The notes under the pieces were generated by a model, which worked only from the letters and a program-made list of their open reading frames with translations, searched no databases and had not been told where the DNA came from. Both the position numbers and the translations under genes were made by a program. Positions 23,601 to 35,872 of a stretch of DNA of 64,000 nucleotides are shown here, piece after piece; position 1 is the stretch's first letter, and each line of letters begins with the position of its first letter. The DNA is from Puccinellia tenuiflora (lineage: Eukaryota; Streptophyta; Magnoliopsida; Poales; Poaceae). Location of the stretch: contig QRDG01000525.1 of the NCBI GenBank assembly GCA_012064385.1, positions 394,222-458,221 on the forward strand. Direction: 5' to 3'.

Positions 23601-26456
23601 AGGAAGTCGAGGGAGAACCAGAGCGAAACCACCATGTACAGTAGCACCAGACCACCGCACCACCACTATCCATCAGACCATAACCGAAGGAGGATGCCGG
23701 GGTTGCAACAACATACTGCCGTCCCGCCAGCATCAAAGTGGAGGCATGGTTGAGCAGATCGTAGAGCAGAGGCTCGAGGTAGATGTCGGGGTCGACAGAA
23801 ACGGGACGCCAAGACGGCGTGCTTGAGCAGAGGATCGTGGAGACGACCGTGGTCGACGAGGAGACACAGCAGGAGGCGCGGAGGCGCGGGAGCTCGGGGA
23901 GCAGCGCCTGCAACCCGAGCCATGGTGGCTAGGGTTAGCCTCGGGTGTGCGGGCGAAAGAACGGAGGTGATGCAGCGAGGAACCGGTGGCGGAGACCATG
24001 GCGGATCAGCGCCGGGCAGAGGCGGCGCCGGAGCCGGCCAGCATCGGCCGGAATAGAGGAGCACGGCGGCGGCGCGTCGCCAGGAGGGGAACCGAGAGGA
24101 GGCGTGCGTGCGTGCGAGAGAGAGAGAAGAGGGAGTGGGTCGGTCAACGACCGACCCAGCCAGACCTTGACCCAAGGTTAATGGGTTGGGTCCAACCCAT
24201 TAGGCCCAGGGGCATTTGGTAATTCACCAAATAAAATTATCCAAACTTAAATGAATTTTAACTCCCAAACAAAAGGAACAAAAATCAGCTAAAATAGTCA
24301 ACACACTCTATAAATTATGTGGAATTTAATATAAGTTTTATTGAAGTTTTGAAAAGTATTTTGTGAATAAAAATTCAAAGATCCTTAAGTGGAAATGAAT
24401 TGACCTATTTTCAAAAACAATTATTTTTCCAAAAGAAAAATAATTTGAGTAATAAGCTCCAAGCATATATTTTGAACTTTATTGCATACTATAAATGACT
24501 GTCCTGTAACTCATCCTAGGTAAAACACACAAAGAAGAATTTATCTAAAATTCATTCACCCTTATGTTGATAATATTTGAAAGTTAGTCAAGTAAATAAA
24601 ATTTGAATAAATAACTACTTCATGTTGTTAATGAAATGTTTTCCTGAAGGCAATAAAATTGATGACTTAAAATTGCAAATCCTGTTTTTCTAGCAAAGAG
24701 AAAAGTATTTACTTGCATAAAATAAATTCTTTACCTCAATAAAAGTGGTAAATATTTAATTCTAGATATCATAACAAACCCACATATTATAAAAGCACTA
24801 ACTAATCCTTAACCCTAAAATCACTTCAGTTATCAAAGTATCAAATAAAACAAAGCCTACACTTACAAGCTTGGGTATTTTTGGGGATTTTACGATGCAT
24901 CCCATATTTATGCATAATAGCATCTTGACAGTGTTTCCAGTAGTCCTTACCAGGATTACATTGCTATTTTCAGATCTCGGGATTTTACCGCAAACCCTAG
25001 AACCCCGAAGGACATGAATTGCCACCTTTATCATAGGCAAGTTCATTCTTGCATACCGTTTGATGTATTTTTTACCAAAGTACTTGCAAAGTTACTTATA
25101 CGTTCCTTTCACTTGCATCAAAAAGAAAAAGTATTTTCGAATGATGTGGTATATACTATTGGTTGGCGGTGGAACAATGGTAAGATGAATAGGTCCGGTG
25201 TTCCATCGTATGGGAAGGTATATATCCTTAGGAACTAATAACCCCTGTTCCAGTGATCCTTTCGCCGTAGTGAAAGCATCAACCAACGGACTTTGTATGG
25301 GCGGGGTCAGTCAGAGGCTTCTTTTCTCATCCGCATATCCTCGGCAGGCCTACACCGGGTTGGGTCGTTGCGGCGGCCAACAGCGTGGAAGCGCGTGCTC
25401 TTCCTGCCCGACGGGGTAATTGGTGGGGAAGCTCGGGAGGGGTGATGGGTATGCGTGGAACATGATTCCCCTACCGCATCATAAATGGGCGGATGTGTGT
25501 TGATTTGGGAGAAGCTCCACATGGCTGGATGTCCTGAGTCTTGGCTATAACACTCATGGAGTGTAAAGAGAGCATATATAAGGCCAGGCAACTGTTGGGT
25601 AAAGTGATGCAACTCTGCAGAGTCAAACAACAAATTTGTGATATCACAACCGTGTTCCCGGAATGGAACTACGAGATCGAGGCCGGAATGGAGTCCCATT
25701 TGGATTCACAAGACCGGTGGAGGCTGGGACATAGTTTTCAGAATAAAATCTATCCTTTGAAGAAATGTTTGCAAAAACTTGCATCGATGCCAAAGACCTG
25801 AGGTTTTGGCAGTAGCTAGTGCATGAAACACCTTATCTCTATATTCTGAACTTGCTGAGTAACGCTGTTACTCACCCCTTCCTATTTGACCCCCTGCTTA
25901 GACTTTTGGAGCCATCAAGGGCGTTGCTAGATATCCATCACGGCGTCGAGGAGGTCTTCCACAAGGAATCAAGTCGACCTGGTGGAGCTTGAAGGAGTTG
26001 ACCGCTACTTCACCAACAGAAGAATGACGACAACCTTGGCAATGGAGGGGCAATGACAGCAGTGTCAATAGCATACACAAAGACCACACTACCAATGGAG
26101 GAGACAACATCTATTGGAAGGAGGAATACAACCCTGGATAAAGATGTTCCAGATGGAATCAATTAGGGCTATGACAATAGTAGTAGTGGATTAGGAATAG
26201 AGCTAGAGCTGATCTCCAGCTTAGTGATACGAATTGGATCTTTTCTGGATTTCATTTGTATGAGACTTGCTTTTGTATAAAGGAGGTTCTCAAGATTTTG
26301 TATTGAATATTGTTGTAATCCTATAGTGTTACCTTGGACCTGCTATGTTTCTGTTGTACTACTCTGAGGGATGTAATATTCACGGATAAGTCCTTCTGTG
26401 AGTGTTATGTCAACGACTTGCGCACTACAACATGCAGTGGTGTGCTGGGTCACCGC
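20658..26456. other. Repeat-derived AT-rich region, possibly a long non-autonomous LTR element
   Basis: It begins TGTAATACCCCATAG directly at the break of the gypsy element, a typical LTR start. It is mostly AT-rich without coding frames. A GC-rich island at about 23480-24190 has overlapping open frames on the - strand that I do not recognise. The interval 24890-25800 has the mixed, unique-looking sequence often seen in long LTRs. The right end is uncertain: 26456 (after gtcaccgca) is only a guess, and no matching direct repeat or target duplication was found. Confidence 0.35.
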
Positions 26457-26465
26457 AACTCTGCA

Positions 26466-26530
26466 TCTTCTTCTTCTTCTACTCTGCTTCTTCTTCTTCT
26501 TCTTCTTCTTCTCTGCTTCTTCTCTGCTAC
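26466..26530. repeat. TTC microsatellite
   Basis: Two runs of ttc triplets are separated by actctgc and ctctgc spacers. Confidence 0.85.
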
Positions 26531-26597
26531 TTCCTGGCATGTTCACAGTTGAAGCACCACGGTGTTGGCTGCCTCGAAGCTTCTGCTGCCGTCGCCT

Positions 26598-26790
26598 CTG
26601 CTGCCTGACGGGAGGGCGCCTCCTCCGCCGCACCCGACCGCCATCCAGCTGAACCTCGGCGACCACGTGCCTCCGCTGCCCGACGGGAGGGCGCCGGAGA
26701 CACCGCATCCGCCGCTGCCCGACGGGAGGCCGCCGGAGCCACCGCAACCTCCTCTGCCCGACGCAAGGGCGCCGCAACCACCGAAGCGCG
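26598..26790 (+). repeat. 39-bp minisatellite, coding-like (proline-rich)
   Basis: The word gcccgacgggagggcgcc recurs. In frame 26562-26918 it reads as 13-residue units LPDGRAPETPHPP, LPDGRPPEPPQPP and LPDARAPQPPK. The 118-aa frame has no other recognisable domain. It could be a diverged host exon or a chance frame in a GC-rich repeat. Confidence 0.55.
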
Positions 26791-27177
26791 ACCAGGCGCA
26801 GGGGACCTCCGACGCCGCCTCCCCGTACGACGCCATTTGGGAGCTCCGCCGCCGCCGCAGAGGATTTGCTCAATTTGGGGATGAGGATGCGGTGTCGAAG
26901 GCAACCCAGTCTTATTGAGCAGTGGACCTATCGGTGAAGATTAAAAATTCGAGGGGGTTCTCTGCAAAGTAACATGCCAGCGTGGCGTCCACGTGTCGTG
27001 ATCAGAGGCATCCAGGACTAAAAAGTTCACCCTAAGCAAGTTGTGGTACTAACAACGTTTAATTTGCAAGATGTGGGACTAAAAAGTCCAAAGCGTGCAA
27101 GATGTGGGAGTAAAACCGTTAAATCCTCACGAATTTTTATCTGACCTTCCCGTGCACCAAACGAGCTGAAATTTTTA

Positions 27178-27273
27178 CTACCTCCGTTCGTTTTTATAAG
27201 GCGCGGAAGGAGCTCAAAATCAGCTTTATTCACGACAAAAACTACCACACCTTATAAATGTGAATAGAGGAAG
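27178..27273. mobile_element. Small Stowaway-type MITE
   Basis: It starts ctacctccgttcg after TA and ends gaatagaggaag before TA. The inner ttataaggcg and ccttataaatg words pair. The length of 96 bp and TA flanks fit Stowaway, with terminal repeats diverged from CTCCCTCCGT. Confidence 0.65.
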
Positions 27274-27961
27274 TACTAAACCTATACCTATACCTATAGG
27301 TATACTAAAACATGTAAAATTTTCAGAGCTAAACTCTGTACATATATTGCACAAATAATTTTTGCACCGCATCGCTGTTTGTGCTGAAATTCTGTTAAAG
27401 AACTAATTCATAGCACAACTGCTTCTCCAACACAATCTTCAGTTGACCTGTAACATATTGCACACTCTAGCTATTTTCATAGCATCTTGTATTGTAATTT
27501 CAAGTAACATATACTCAGCACGTACAAACTGTACCGAGTTGGCAAATCAAATTTCAAAGACAACCATTGACCGATAAATCGATCTTTCCGAGGCAACATG
27601 ATCGGGCTAACCAATCCATATCCGAGAGGCAACTTTATTCCGAGGCAACATGATCGACAAAGTCAATCTCATCCGAGGAAACATATAGATTGGTGTAAAC
27701 CAATCTATTTTTCCAAGCCCACAAGAAATAAGAGAGAGGGATAATCAAATAAATTGCTGCAATAAATATGTATCCTCACCATTATTGATCGACATAGATG
27801 TATTGTTGTTGCTACGACGAATCGTTGTGTGGAGATTGGTAGACTGAAATGATATGGGGAGAGCAGCCTTGCGGCCGGCCGCATTTTTGCAGCCTGGCGG
27901 GTCGTGCTCCTCTCTATGTGCCCCCTCCTTGACGAGTTGACGTAAAAGGTATGTGCTCTTA
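27274..27961. other. Intergenic, no gene recognised
   Basis: It includes several gaggcaacatgatcg-like words repeated between 27590 and 27690. No coding feature is seen. Confidence 0.35.
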
Positions 27962-29003
27962 GAGCATATCCAACAGAGCGCGCGGTAGTCCGGCGCTAAA
28001 AAAGTTTTGTAGCGTCGAAATAGCAGTTTTAGCGTGTCGTGACCGATTTTGGTTTTCCAGACGTCCGAAAAAGTTTACCAGACGCGCTAAATATAGAGCA
28101 CCACGATATTTTTTTTCAACATAGTCATTTCCCACGAACATGAAGACGAACACACATGAAAAAAAACCTAATTGTTAAACATATAGTCCTCGTCGTCCGA
28201 GGAGGAGGAGTCGTCGTCGGTGTCGGAGATGTCCTCCGTCAGCGCCGCCCACCTGCGATCGTCGTTGGCCCAGCTGTCAGAGGTGGGCAGTTCCCTGTGC
28301 GCCACGGCCTTCTCCTCCCGCCGCTCCTCCCACCAGTCGTGACGCTCGGCCCGCCGCTCCGCCTGCTCCGCCGCGCGGGTGGCTCTCGTACCACTCCGCC
28401 ACTGCGCGCTCGTCCCTCTCGTCGAGGAGGCCCTGCATCACGCGGTGGCGGTGGTCCTCATCGGTGACGAGGCGAGGCGTCGGCGCCCGGGCCAGGGCCT
28501 CCTGCTCACGGACTTCGGGGAAGTTCATCTCCCTGCGCGTGTGGCCGAGCCTCCACGCCGCCGCGTCGTACGCGCGGGCGTCCTGGATGGCCGCCGAGAA
28601 CGATCCGAGGTTGATGCGGTCATCCTCGTAGCGTATCATGGTGGAGAAGGTCCCGCCGGGCCGCGCGCGGACGCCGCGATACTCGGAGTTGCTTCGTTGG
28701 CGCAGAGGCATGGCGGCGGCGGCGGAATCCGGCGGGCGCGGGAAGCTCTGTGGGCGGCGGCGCGGAAGTGTCGTGGCGGGCGCGGGAGGGGAAGAGAACT
28801 GGTTGGGAGGGCGCGTGTCTATCCTGCGCGCTGGACGTGGGGCGGGATATACTGCGCGCACCGCTTTGGCCAGCGCGCGGGACGTGTTTTCCCATGCGCA
28901 GGACTTTACCGCGTCTGCTGGAGCGCGCGAAATGACCCCGCGCGCGGTAAACAGCTGGTATTTCCCGCGCGCGGCTTATTTAGCGCGCCCATTGGAGATG
29001 CTC
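27962..29003. mobile_element. PIF/Harbinger-like non-autonomous element (1,042 bp)
   Basis: The termini are GAGCATATCCAACAG at the left and the reverse of attggagatgctc at the right (GAGCATCTCCAAT). A TTA target duplication lies on each side (27959-27961 and 29004-29006), the 3-bp TWA type of PIF/Harbinger. Subterminal gcgcgctaaa/tttagcgc words occur at both ends. The interior carries an AP2-domain gene on the - strand instead of a transposase. Confidence 0.75.
28168..28711 (-). pseudogene. AP2-domain gene carried inside the Harbinger-like element, one frameshift
   Basis: The ATG at 28709-28711 gives MPLRQRSNSEYRGVRARPGG. The AP2-like region follows (YRGVRARPGGTFSTMIRYED, INLGSFSAAIQDARAYDAAAW, RREMNFPEV), about residues 11-68. 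It then has a charged linker (RHRVMQGLLDERDERAVAEW). Near 28375-28385, in a gcgcgcgg run, the frame shifts. In the original frame the protein stops at 28277-28279. In the shifted frame it continues as AAEQAERRAERHDWWEERRE, then an acidic tail (ISDTDDDSSSSDDEDYMFNN) to a TAG at 28168-28170. I recall grass proteins with this layout, so the shifted tail is probably ancestral. AP2 domains bind DNA, but this atypical type has no known role. Its position inside terminal inverted repeats shows it moved with the element. Confidence 0.72.
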
Positions 29004-29006
29004 TTA

Positions 29007-29531
29007 TATAGACGCGAGGTAGGATTCGCAGCAATTTCTTTGATTATCTAGTCTACCCCAATTTACTTGGGGATAAAAAGGCTTTAGCAGCCGTTGGAGA
29101 CTCGTAGCAACCAAATCGATCAACCGAACTGTCATGTCACCTGGCTCAGCTGAATACATGCTGGTTTGTTACTAATTGGATGGGGATCTCTCAATCCAAA
29201 CCAAGCCAATGATGATCTGATAGGAAGGGCTGGAAGGCTATGCATGTGTTGGCTCGTACGTGGGCTGCATCAAGTTAGCCTCACGTTAATTAAACCAAGA
29301 GTTTTAGCTCCAACTTTTTCAAGAAATTATGCACGTGGAGCCATGCTACCACAAACAAGCTCCTTTTCACATGTCCATGCAAATATCATTTCCATGTATT
29401 AATATTTATTCATATATCTTGTGCATGACATGCGGAACTAGTATAATGTGACAAAATACCGTCAGCAAAGAGCTTTCCGGTGATGCAATCACACTTTTAG
29501 CTCCCTTCTCATATTACTCATCATCCACGTG
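29007..29531. other. Intergenic between Harbinger-like and CACTA elements
   Basis: At 29054-29090 the words taccccaatttacttggggataaaaaggct resemble, in part, the 3' end of plant RTE/LINE elements. The remainder may be intron sequence of the GST gene that the CACTA element split, but no GST exon was recognised here. Confidence 0.3.
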
Positions 29532-30079
29532 CACTAGTAGAAAAGGGGGCAATGGTGCGCCCCCTTTAGTACCGGTTGCCCAAAAACCGGTACTAAATGG
29601 GGCATTAGCACCGGTTGTATTTGTGTACCAGTCGGGGCCCCAGCCTCCAACCCTTTAGTACCGATTGGTATTAACAACCGGTACTAAAGGCTACCTTTAG
29701 TACCGGTTGTTAATACCAACCGGTACTAAAGGGTTGGAGGCCCCGCGGCACATGCGGCCGCAGTTGGTGGCCCCACGGCGAGACCTTTAGTACCGATTGT
29801 TATTACCAACCGGTACTAAAGGACCGGTTAGTACCGGTTGGTAATAACAACCGGTACTAAAGGTTTCCCTATATTTGCTTCTTCCGTTAATCATGAATTA
29901 AAAAAAGTACTTTTCGCATCCATCTCAAACAGTAATTTTATAATTAAAAAAAGTAATTCCTCATTCAGTAGTTAGTTTGACTAATTATTTTATTTTAATT
30001 ACCACACCAGTTGAGCCAATATTAATTGTGATGTATGTTCTGGTCCGGCCTTTGGCCTGTCCAAGCGACCTAATATGGT

Positions 30080-33000
30080 GACATTTTTTGATTGTCAAAA
30101 ATGACATTTTTTGATTGTCAAAAATGACATTTTTTGTGAAGCAACTACAACAAATATGGTGCAAAATGGCACCCATCCAATTATCACACAAAGTAGACCA
30201 TATTTTATGGATAATCCACAAATATTAGTAATTTTCTCAGTTTAGCTAATTTCGCCTACTTAAACGACTTTATGCCTATTTTCCGAAATTAATTCAAATT
30301 TGAACTACAAGTGTGTGATAGTTTGCTCTGAAATTTTTCAAAAATGTTTTTAAGGTGCACAAGTAGTGGTTATATCAGAGAACCGTCGAAAGTTTTGGAT
30401 AATTCGACCCCTTACAATGAATACTAACGGCGGCCATTCTGACCGTTTTTTCAAAAAAGTCAAAGAAAGTGAAAAAATATTCAAAAAATGAAATCCTTTG
30501 GCATGGAGTACTTTCATGTGTACTAGTTGCTAGGATAAATTATAAACTTGACTTCTGACAAAGTTTACAAAAAACTTTTTCACAAAAAGGTCAATTATCT
30601 ATAAACATGTATAAGTTTCGGGTCAAATGGCCTCGTTATGGTCATCCACGTGTCATAGTTTGTGTAAATGTGCCCATAGTTGACACATAGCTGTATCTTG
30701 GTACAACAAACAATGTTGCAGACCTGAGTTTTTTCAAATTACTTATATAAATATCATTTTTTGTTTTTTGATTGTCAAAAATGACATTTTTTGTTAAGCA
30801 AGTACAACAAATATGGTGCAAAATGGCACTCATCCAATTATCACACAAAGTAGACCATATTTTATGGATAATCCACAAATATTAGTAATTTTCTCGGTTT
30901 CTAGCTAATTTCGCCTACTTAAACGACTTTATGCCTATTTTCCGAAAGTAATTCAAATTTGAACTACAAGTGTGTGATAGTTTGCTCTGAATTTTTTCAA
31001 AAATGTTTTTAAGGTGCAAAAGTAGTGGTTATATCACAGAACCGTCGAAAGTTTTGGATAATTCGACCCCTTACAATGAATAATAACGGCGGCCATTTTG
31101 ACCGTTTTTTCAAAAAAGTCAAAGAAAGTGAAAAAATACTCAAAAAATGAAATCCTTTGGCATGGAGTACCTTCATGTGTACTAGTTGCTAGGATAAATG
31201 ATAAACTTGACTTCTGACATAGTTTACAAAAAAAATTCACAAAAAGGTCAATTATCTATAAACATGTATAAGTTTCGGGTCAAATGGCCTCGTTATGGTC
31301 ATCCACGTGTCATAGTTTGTGTAAATGTGCCCATAGTTGACACATAGCTGTATCTTGGTACAACAAACAATGTTGCAGACCTGAGTTTTTTCAAATTACT
31401 TATATAAATATCATTTTTTGTTTTTTGATTGTCAAAAATGACATTTTTTGTTAAGCAAGTACAACAAATATGGTGCAAAATGGCACTCATCCAATTATCA
31501 CACAAAGTAGACCATATTTTATGGATAATCCACAAATATTAGTAATTTTCTCGGTTTATAGCTAATTTCGCCTACTTAAACGACTGTATGCCTATTTTCC
31601 GAAAGTAATTCAAATTTGAACTACAAGTATGTGATAGTTTGCTCTGAAATTTTTTCAAAAATGTTTTTAAGGTGCACAAGTAGTAGTTATATCACAAAAC
31701 CGTCGAAAGTTTTGGATAATTCGACCCCTTACAATGAATACTAACGGCGGCCATTTTGACCGTTTTTTCAAAAAAGTCAAAGAAAGTGAAAAAAATACTC
31801 AAAAAATGAAATCCTTTGGCATGGAGTACTTTCATTTGTACTAGTTGCTAGGATAAATGATAAACTTGAGTTCTGATATAGTTTACAAAAAACTTTTTCA
31901 CAAAAAGGTCAATTATCTATAAACATGTATAAGTTTCGGGTCAAATGGCCTCGTTATGGTCATCCACGTGTCATAGTTTGTGAAAATGTGCCCATAGTTG
32001 ACACATAGTTGTATCTTGGTACGACAAACAATGTTGCATACATGAGTTTTTTCAAATTACTTAAAGCAAGTACAACAAATATGGTGCAAAATGGCACCCA
32101 TCCAATTATCACACAAAGTAGACCATATTTTATGGATAATCCATAAATATTAGTAATTTTCTTGGTTTCTAGCTCATTTCGCCTACTTAAACGACTTTAT
32201 GCCTATTTTCCGAAAATAATTCAAATTTGAACTACAAATGTGTGATAGTTTGCTCTGAATTTTTTTCAAAAATGTTTTTAAGGTGAACAAGTAGTGGTTA
32301 TATCACAAAACCGTCGAAAGTTTTGGATAATTCGACCCCGTACAATGAATACTAACGGCGGCCATTTTGACCTTTTTTTTCAAAAAAGTCAAAGAAAGTG
32401 AAAAAATACTCAAAAAATGAAATCCTTTGGCATGGAGTACTTTCATGTGTACTAATTGCTAGGATAAATGATAAACTTGAGTTCTGACATAGTTTACAAA
32501 AAACTTTTTCACAAAAATGTCAATTATCTATAAACATGTATAAGTTTCGGGTCAAATGGCCCCGTTATGGTTATCCACGTGTCATAGTTTGTGAAAATGT
32601 GCCCATAGTTGACACATAGCTGTATCTTGGTACGACAAACAATGTTGCAGACCTGAGTTTTTTCATATTACTTATATAAATATCATTTTTTGTTTTTCGA
32701 TTGTCAAAAATGACATTTTTTGTGAAGGAAGTACAACAAATATGGTGCAAAATGGCACCCATCGAATTATCACACAAAGTAGACCATATTTTATGGATAA
32801 TCCATAAATATTAGTAATTTTATCGGTGTAGCTAATTTCGCCTACTTAAACGACTTTATGCCTATTTTCCGAAAATTATTCAAATTTGAACTACAAGTGT
32901 GTGATAGTTTGCTCTGAAATTTTTTCAAAAAGGTTTTTAAGGTGCACAAGTAGTGGTTATATCACAGAACCGTCGAAAGATTTGGATAATTCGACCCCGT

Positions 33001-35127
33001 ACAATGAATACTAACGGCGGCCATTTTGACCTTTTTTTCAAAAAAGTCAAAGAAAGTGAAAAAATACTCAAAAAATGAAATCCTTTGGCATGGAGTACCT
33101 TCATGTGTACTAGTTGCTAGGATAAATGATAAACTTGAGTTCTGACATAGTTTACAAAAAAAAATTCACAAAAAGGTCAATTATCTATAAACATGTATAA
33201 GTTTCGGGTCAAATGGCCTCGTTATGGTCATCCACGTGTCATAGTTTGTGTAAATGTGCCCATAGTTGACACATAGCTGTATCTTGGTACAACAAACAAT
33301 GTTGCAGACCTGAGTTATTTCAAATTACTTATATAAATATCATTTTTTGTTTTTTGATTGTCAAAAATGACATTTTTTGTTAAGCAAGTACAACAAATAT
33401 GGTGCAAAATGGCACTCATCCAATTATCACACAAAGTAGACCATATTTTATGGATAATCCACAAATATTAGTAATTTTCTCGGTTTCTAGCTAATTTCGC
33501 CTACTTAAACGACTTTATGCCTATTTTTCGAATGTAATTCAAATTTGAACTACAAGTGTGTGATAGTTTGCTCTGAAATTTTTTCAAAAATGTTTTTAAG
33601 GTGCACAAGTAGTAGTTATATCACAAAACCGTCGAAAGTTTTGGATAATTCGACCCCTTACAATGAATACTAACGGCGGCCATTTTGACCGTTTTTTCAA
33701 AAAAGTCAAAGAAAGTGAAAAAAATACTCAAAAAATGAAATCCTTTGGCATGGAGTACTTTCATTTGTACTAGTTGCTAGGATAAATGATAAACTTGAGT
33801 TCTGACATAGTTTACAAAAAACTTTTTCACAAAAAGATCAATTATCTATAAACATGTATAAGTTTCGGGTCAAATGGCCTCGTTATGGTCATCCACGTGT
33901 CATAGTTTGTGAAAATGTGCCCATAGTTGACACATAGCTGTATCTTGGTACGACAAACAATGTTGCATACCTGATTTTTTTCAAATTACTTATATAAATA
34001 TCATTTTTTATTTTTCGATTGTTAAAAATGACATTTTTTGTGAAGCAAGTACAACAAATATGGTGCAAAATGGCACCCATACAATTATCACACAAAGTAG
34101 ACCATATTTTATGGATAATCCATAAATATTAGTAATTTTCTCGGTTTCTAGCTCATTTCGCCTACTTAAACGACTTTATGCCTATTTTCCGAAAATAATT
34201 CAAATTTGAACTACAAGTGTGTGATAGTTTGCTCTGAATTTTTTTCAAAAATGTTTTTAAGGTGAACAAGTAGTGGTTATATCACAGAACCGTCGAAAGT
34301 TTTGGATAATTCGACCCCGTACAATGAATACTAACGGCGGCCATTTTGACCTTTTTTTCAAAAAAGTCAAAGAAAGTGAAAAAATACTCAAAAAATGAAA
34401 TCCTGTGACATGGAGTACTTTCATGTGTACTAGTTGCTAGGATAAATGATAAACTTGAGTTCTGACATAGTTTACAAAAAACTTATTCACAAAAATGTCA
34501 ATTATCTATAAACATGTATAAGTTTCGGGTCAAATGGCCTCGTTATGGTTATCCACGTGTCATAGTTTGTGAAAATGTGCCCATAGTTGACACATAGCTG
34601 TATCTTGGTACGACAAACAATGTTGCAGACCTGAGTTTTTTCATATTACTTATATAAATATCATTTTTGTTTTTCGATTGTCAAAAATGACATTTTTTGT
34701 GAAGGAAGTACAACAAATATGGTGCAAAATGGCACCCATCGAATTATCACACAAAGTAGACCATATTTTATGGATAATCCATAAATATTAGTAATTTTAT
34801 CGGTTTCTAGCTAATTTCGCCTACTTAAACGACTTTATGCCTATTTTCCGAAATTAATTCAAATTTGAACTACAAGTGTGTGATAGTTTGTTCTGAAATT
34901 TTTTCAAAAATGTTTTTAAGGTGCACAAGTAGTGGTTATATGACAGAACCGTCGAAAGATTTGGATAATTCGACCCCTTACAATGAATACTAACGGCGCC
35001 CATTTTGACCGTTTTTCAAAAAAGTCAAAGAAAGTGAAAAAATACTCAAAAAATGAAATCCTTTGGCATGGAGTACTTTCATGTGTACTAGATAAATGAT
35101 AAACTTGAGTTCTGACATAGTTTACAA
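30080..35127. repeat. Tandem array of eight ~659-bp units inside the CACTA element
   Basis: The anchor word taaacgact starts at 30261, 30920, 31577, 32188, 32847, 33506, 34167 and 34826, giving spacings of 659, 657, 611, 659, 659, 661 and 659. The short interval comes from loss of about 48 bp near 32060 (after caaattactt). Units three apart share private variants, showing a higher-order trimer of about 1.98 kb. Repeated short open frames on the - strand are by-products of the array. Confidence 0.93.
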
Positions 35128-35370
35128 CCCGGCAACGACATTGATGTGTATCTGAGACCATTAGTTGATAAATTTTTACATTTGTGGTCCGACCAAGGTG
35201 TACGTGTTTGTGATGAGTATAAACAAGAGGAATTTGGACTACAAGCGTTGCTGTTTGTAACCATCAATGATTGACCTTCTGTTAGTAACATTTCATGACA
35301 GTCAAATAAGGGATACAATGCATGCACGCACTGTTTAGATAAGATTGACAGTATATATTTAGGTAACTAA
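35125..35370 (+). pseudogene. Remnant of CACTA TNP2 transposase
   Basis: The frame reads QPGNDIDVYLRPLVDKFLHL, then WSDQGVRVCDEYKQEEF, GLQALLFVTIND, and after a stop PSVSNI, stop, QSNKGYNACTHCLD. This is the conserved TNP2/Transposase_21 block (PGN.IDVYLRPLVD … LLFVTINDWPALSNLSGQ … KGYNACTHCL). Two TGA stops replace the expected W and G codons. The array runs right up to its left edge, so the repeats seem to have replaced or displaced the rest of the gene. Its presence supports the CACTA identification and shows the element descends from a coding copy. Confidence 0.85.
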
Positions 35371-35468
35371 TCAATTTTAATTCCTAGATATCGTTGATAG
35401 GATGGCATAGTTGAATTCCTCTCTTTTTTCTAATCAATTTAGATATTTTATTTGTCAAATTTTGATGT

Positions 35469-35780
35469 ACGGATTTAAAGATATGAATTATTCCATATTA
35501 AATATTATTACATAATCACTATTATTTATTCAAAAATATTATTACATAATCATTGTTATTTATTCAGAAATATATTACACAATCATTGTATTTATTCAAA
35601 TAAATTTTGAAAATTTAAACAATAACGGATTTAAAGATATGAATTATTCCATATTAAATATTATTACATAATCACTATTATTTATTAAAAAATATTATTA
35701 CATAATCATTATTATTTATTCAAAATATAGTACATAATCATTGTATTTATTTAAATAAATTTTGAAACATTAAACAATAA
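35469..35780. repeat. 155-bp AT-rich tandem duplication
   Basis: The word acggatttaaagatatgaat begins at 35469 and again at 35624. Both copies continue with similar attattacataatcact/cattgtatttatt blocks. Confidence 0.8.
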
Positions 35781-35872
35781 AAAAGTGTAACATCATGACT
35801 TAGGGGTTAATATGATTGATAGTATACTATGATCAGTAAGTTTTAACTTCTCATTTGACAGCTAATTTGTAA

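Noticed and set aside
23479..24175. - strand ORFs of 144-169 codons in the GC-rich island
   Set aside because: No domain, no clear splice structure, and the island lies inside repeat-derived DNA.
30642..34095. Repeated - strand ORFs of 68-78 codons starting MWIIHKIW or MCDN
   Set aside because: They are the same short frame in each unit of the 659-bp array and match no domain. They arise from tandem repetition.
30080..35127. CRISPR-like or other short regularly spaced repeat system
   Set aside because: The periodic unit is about 659 bp without unique spacers, in a plant CACTA element. It is a tandem array.
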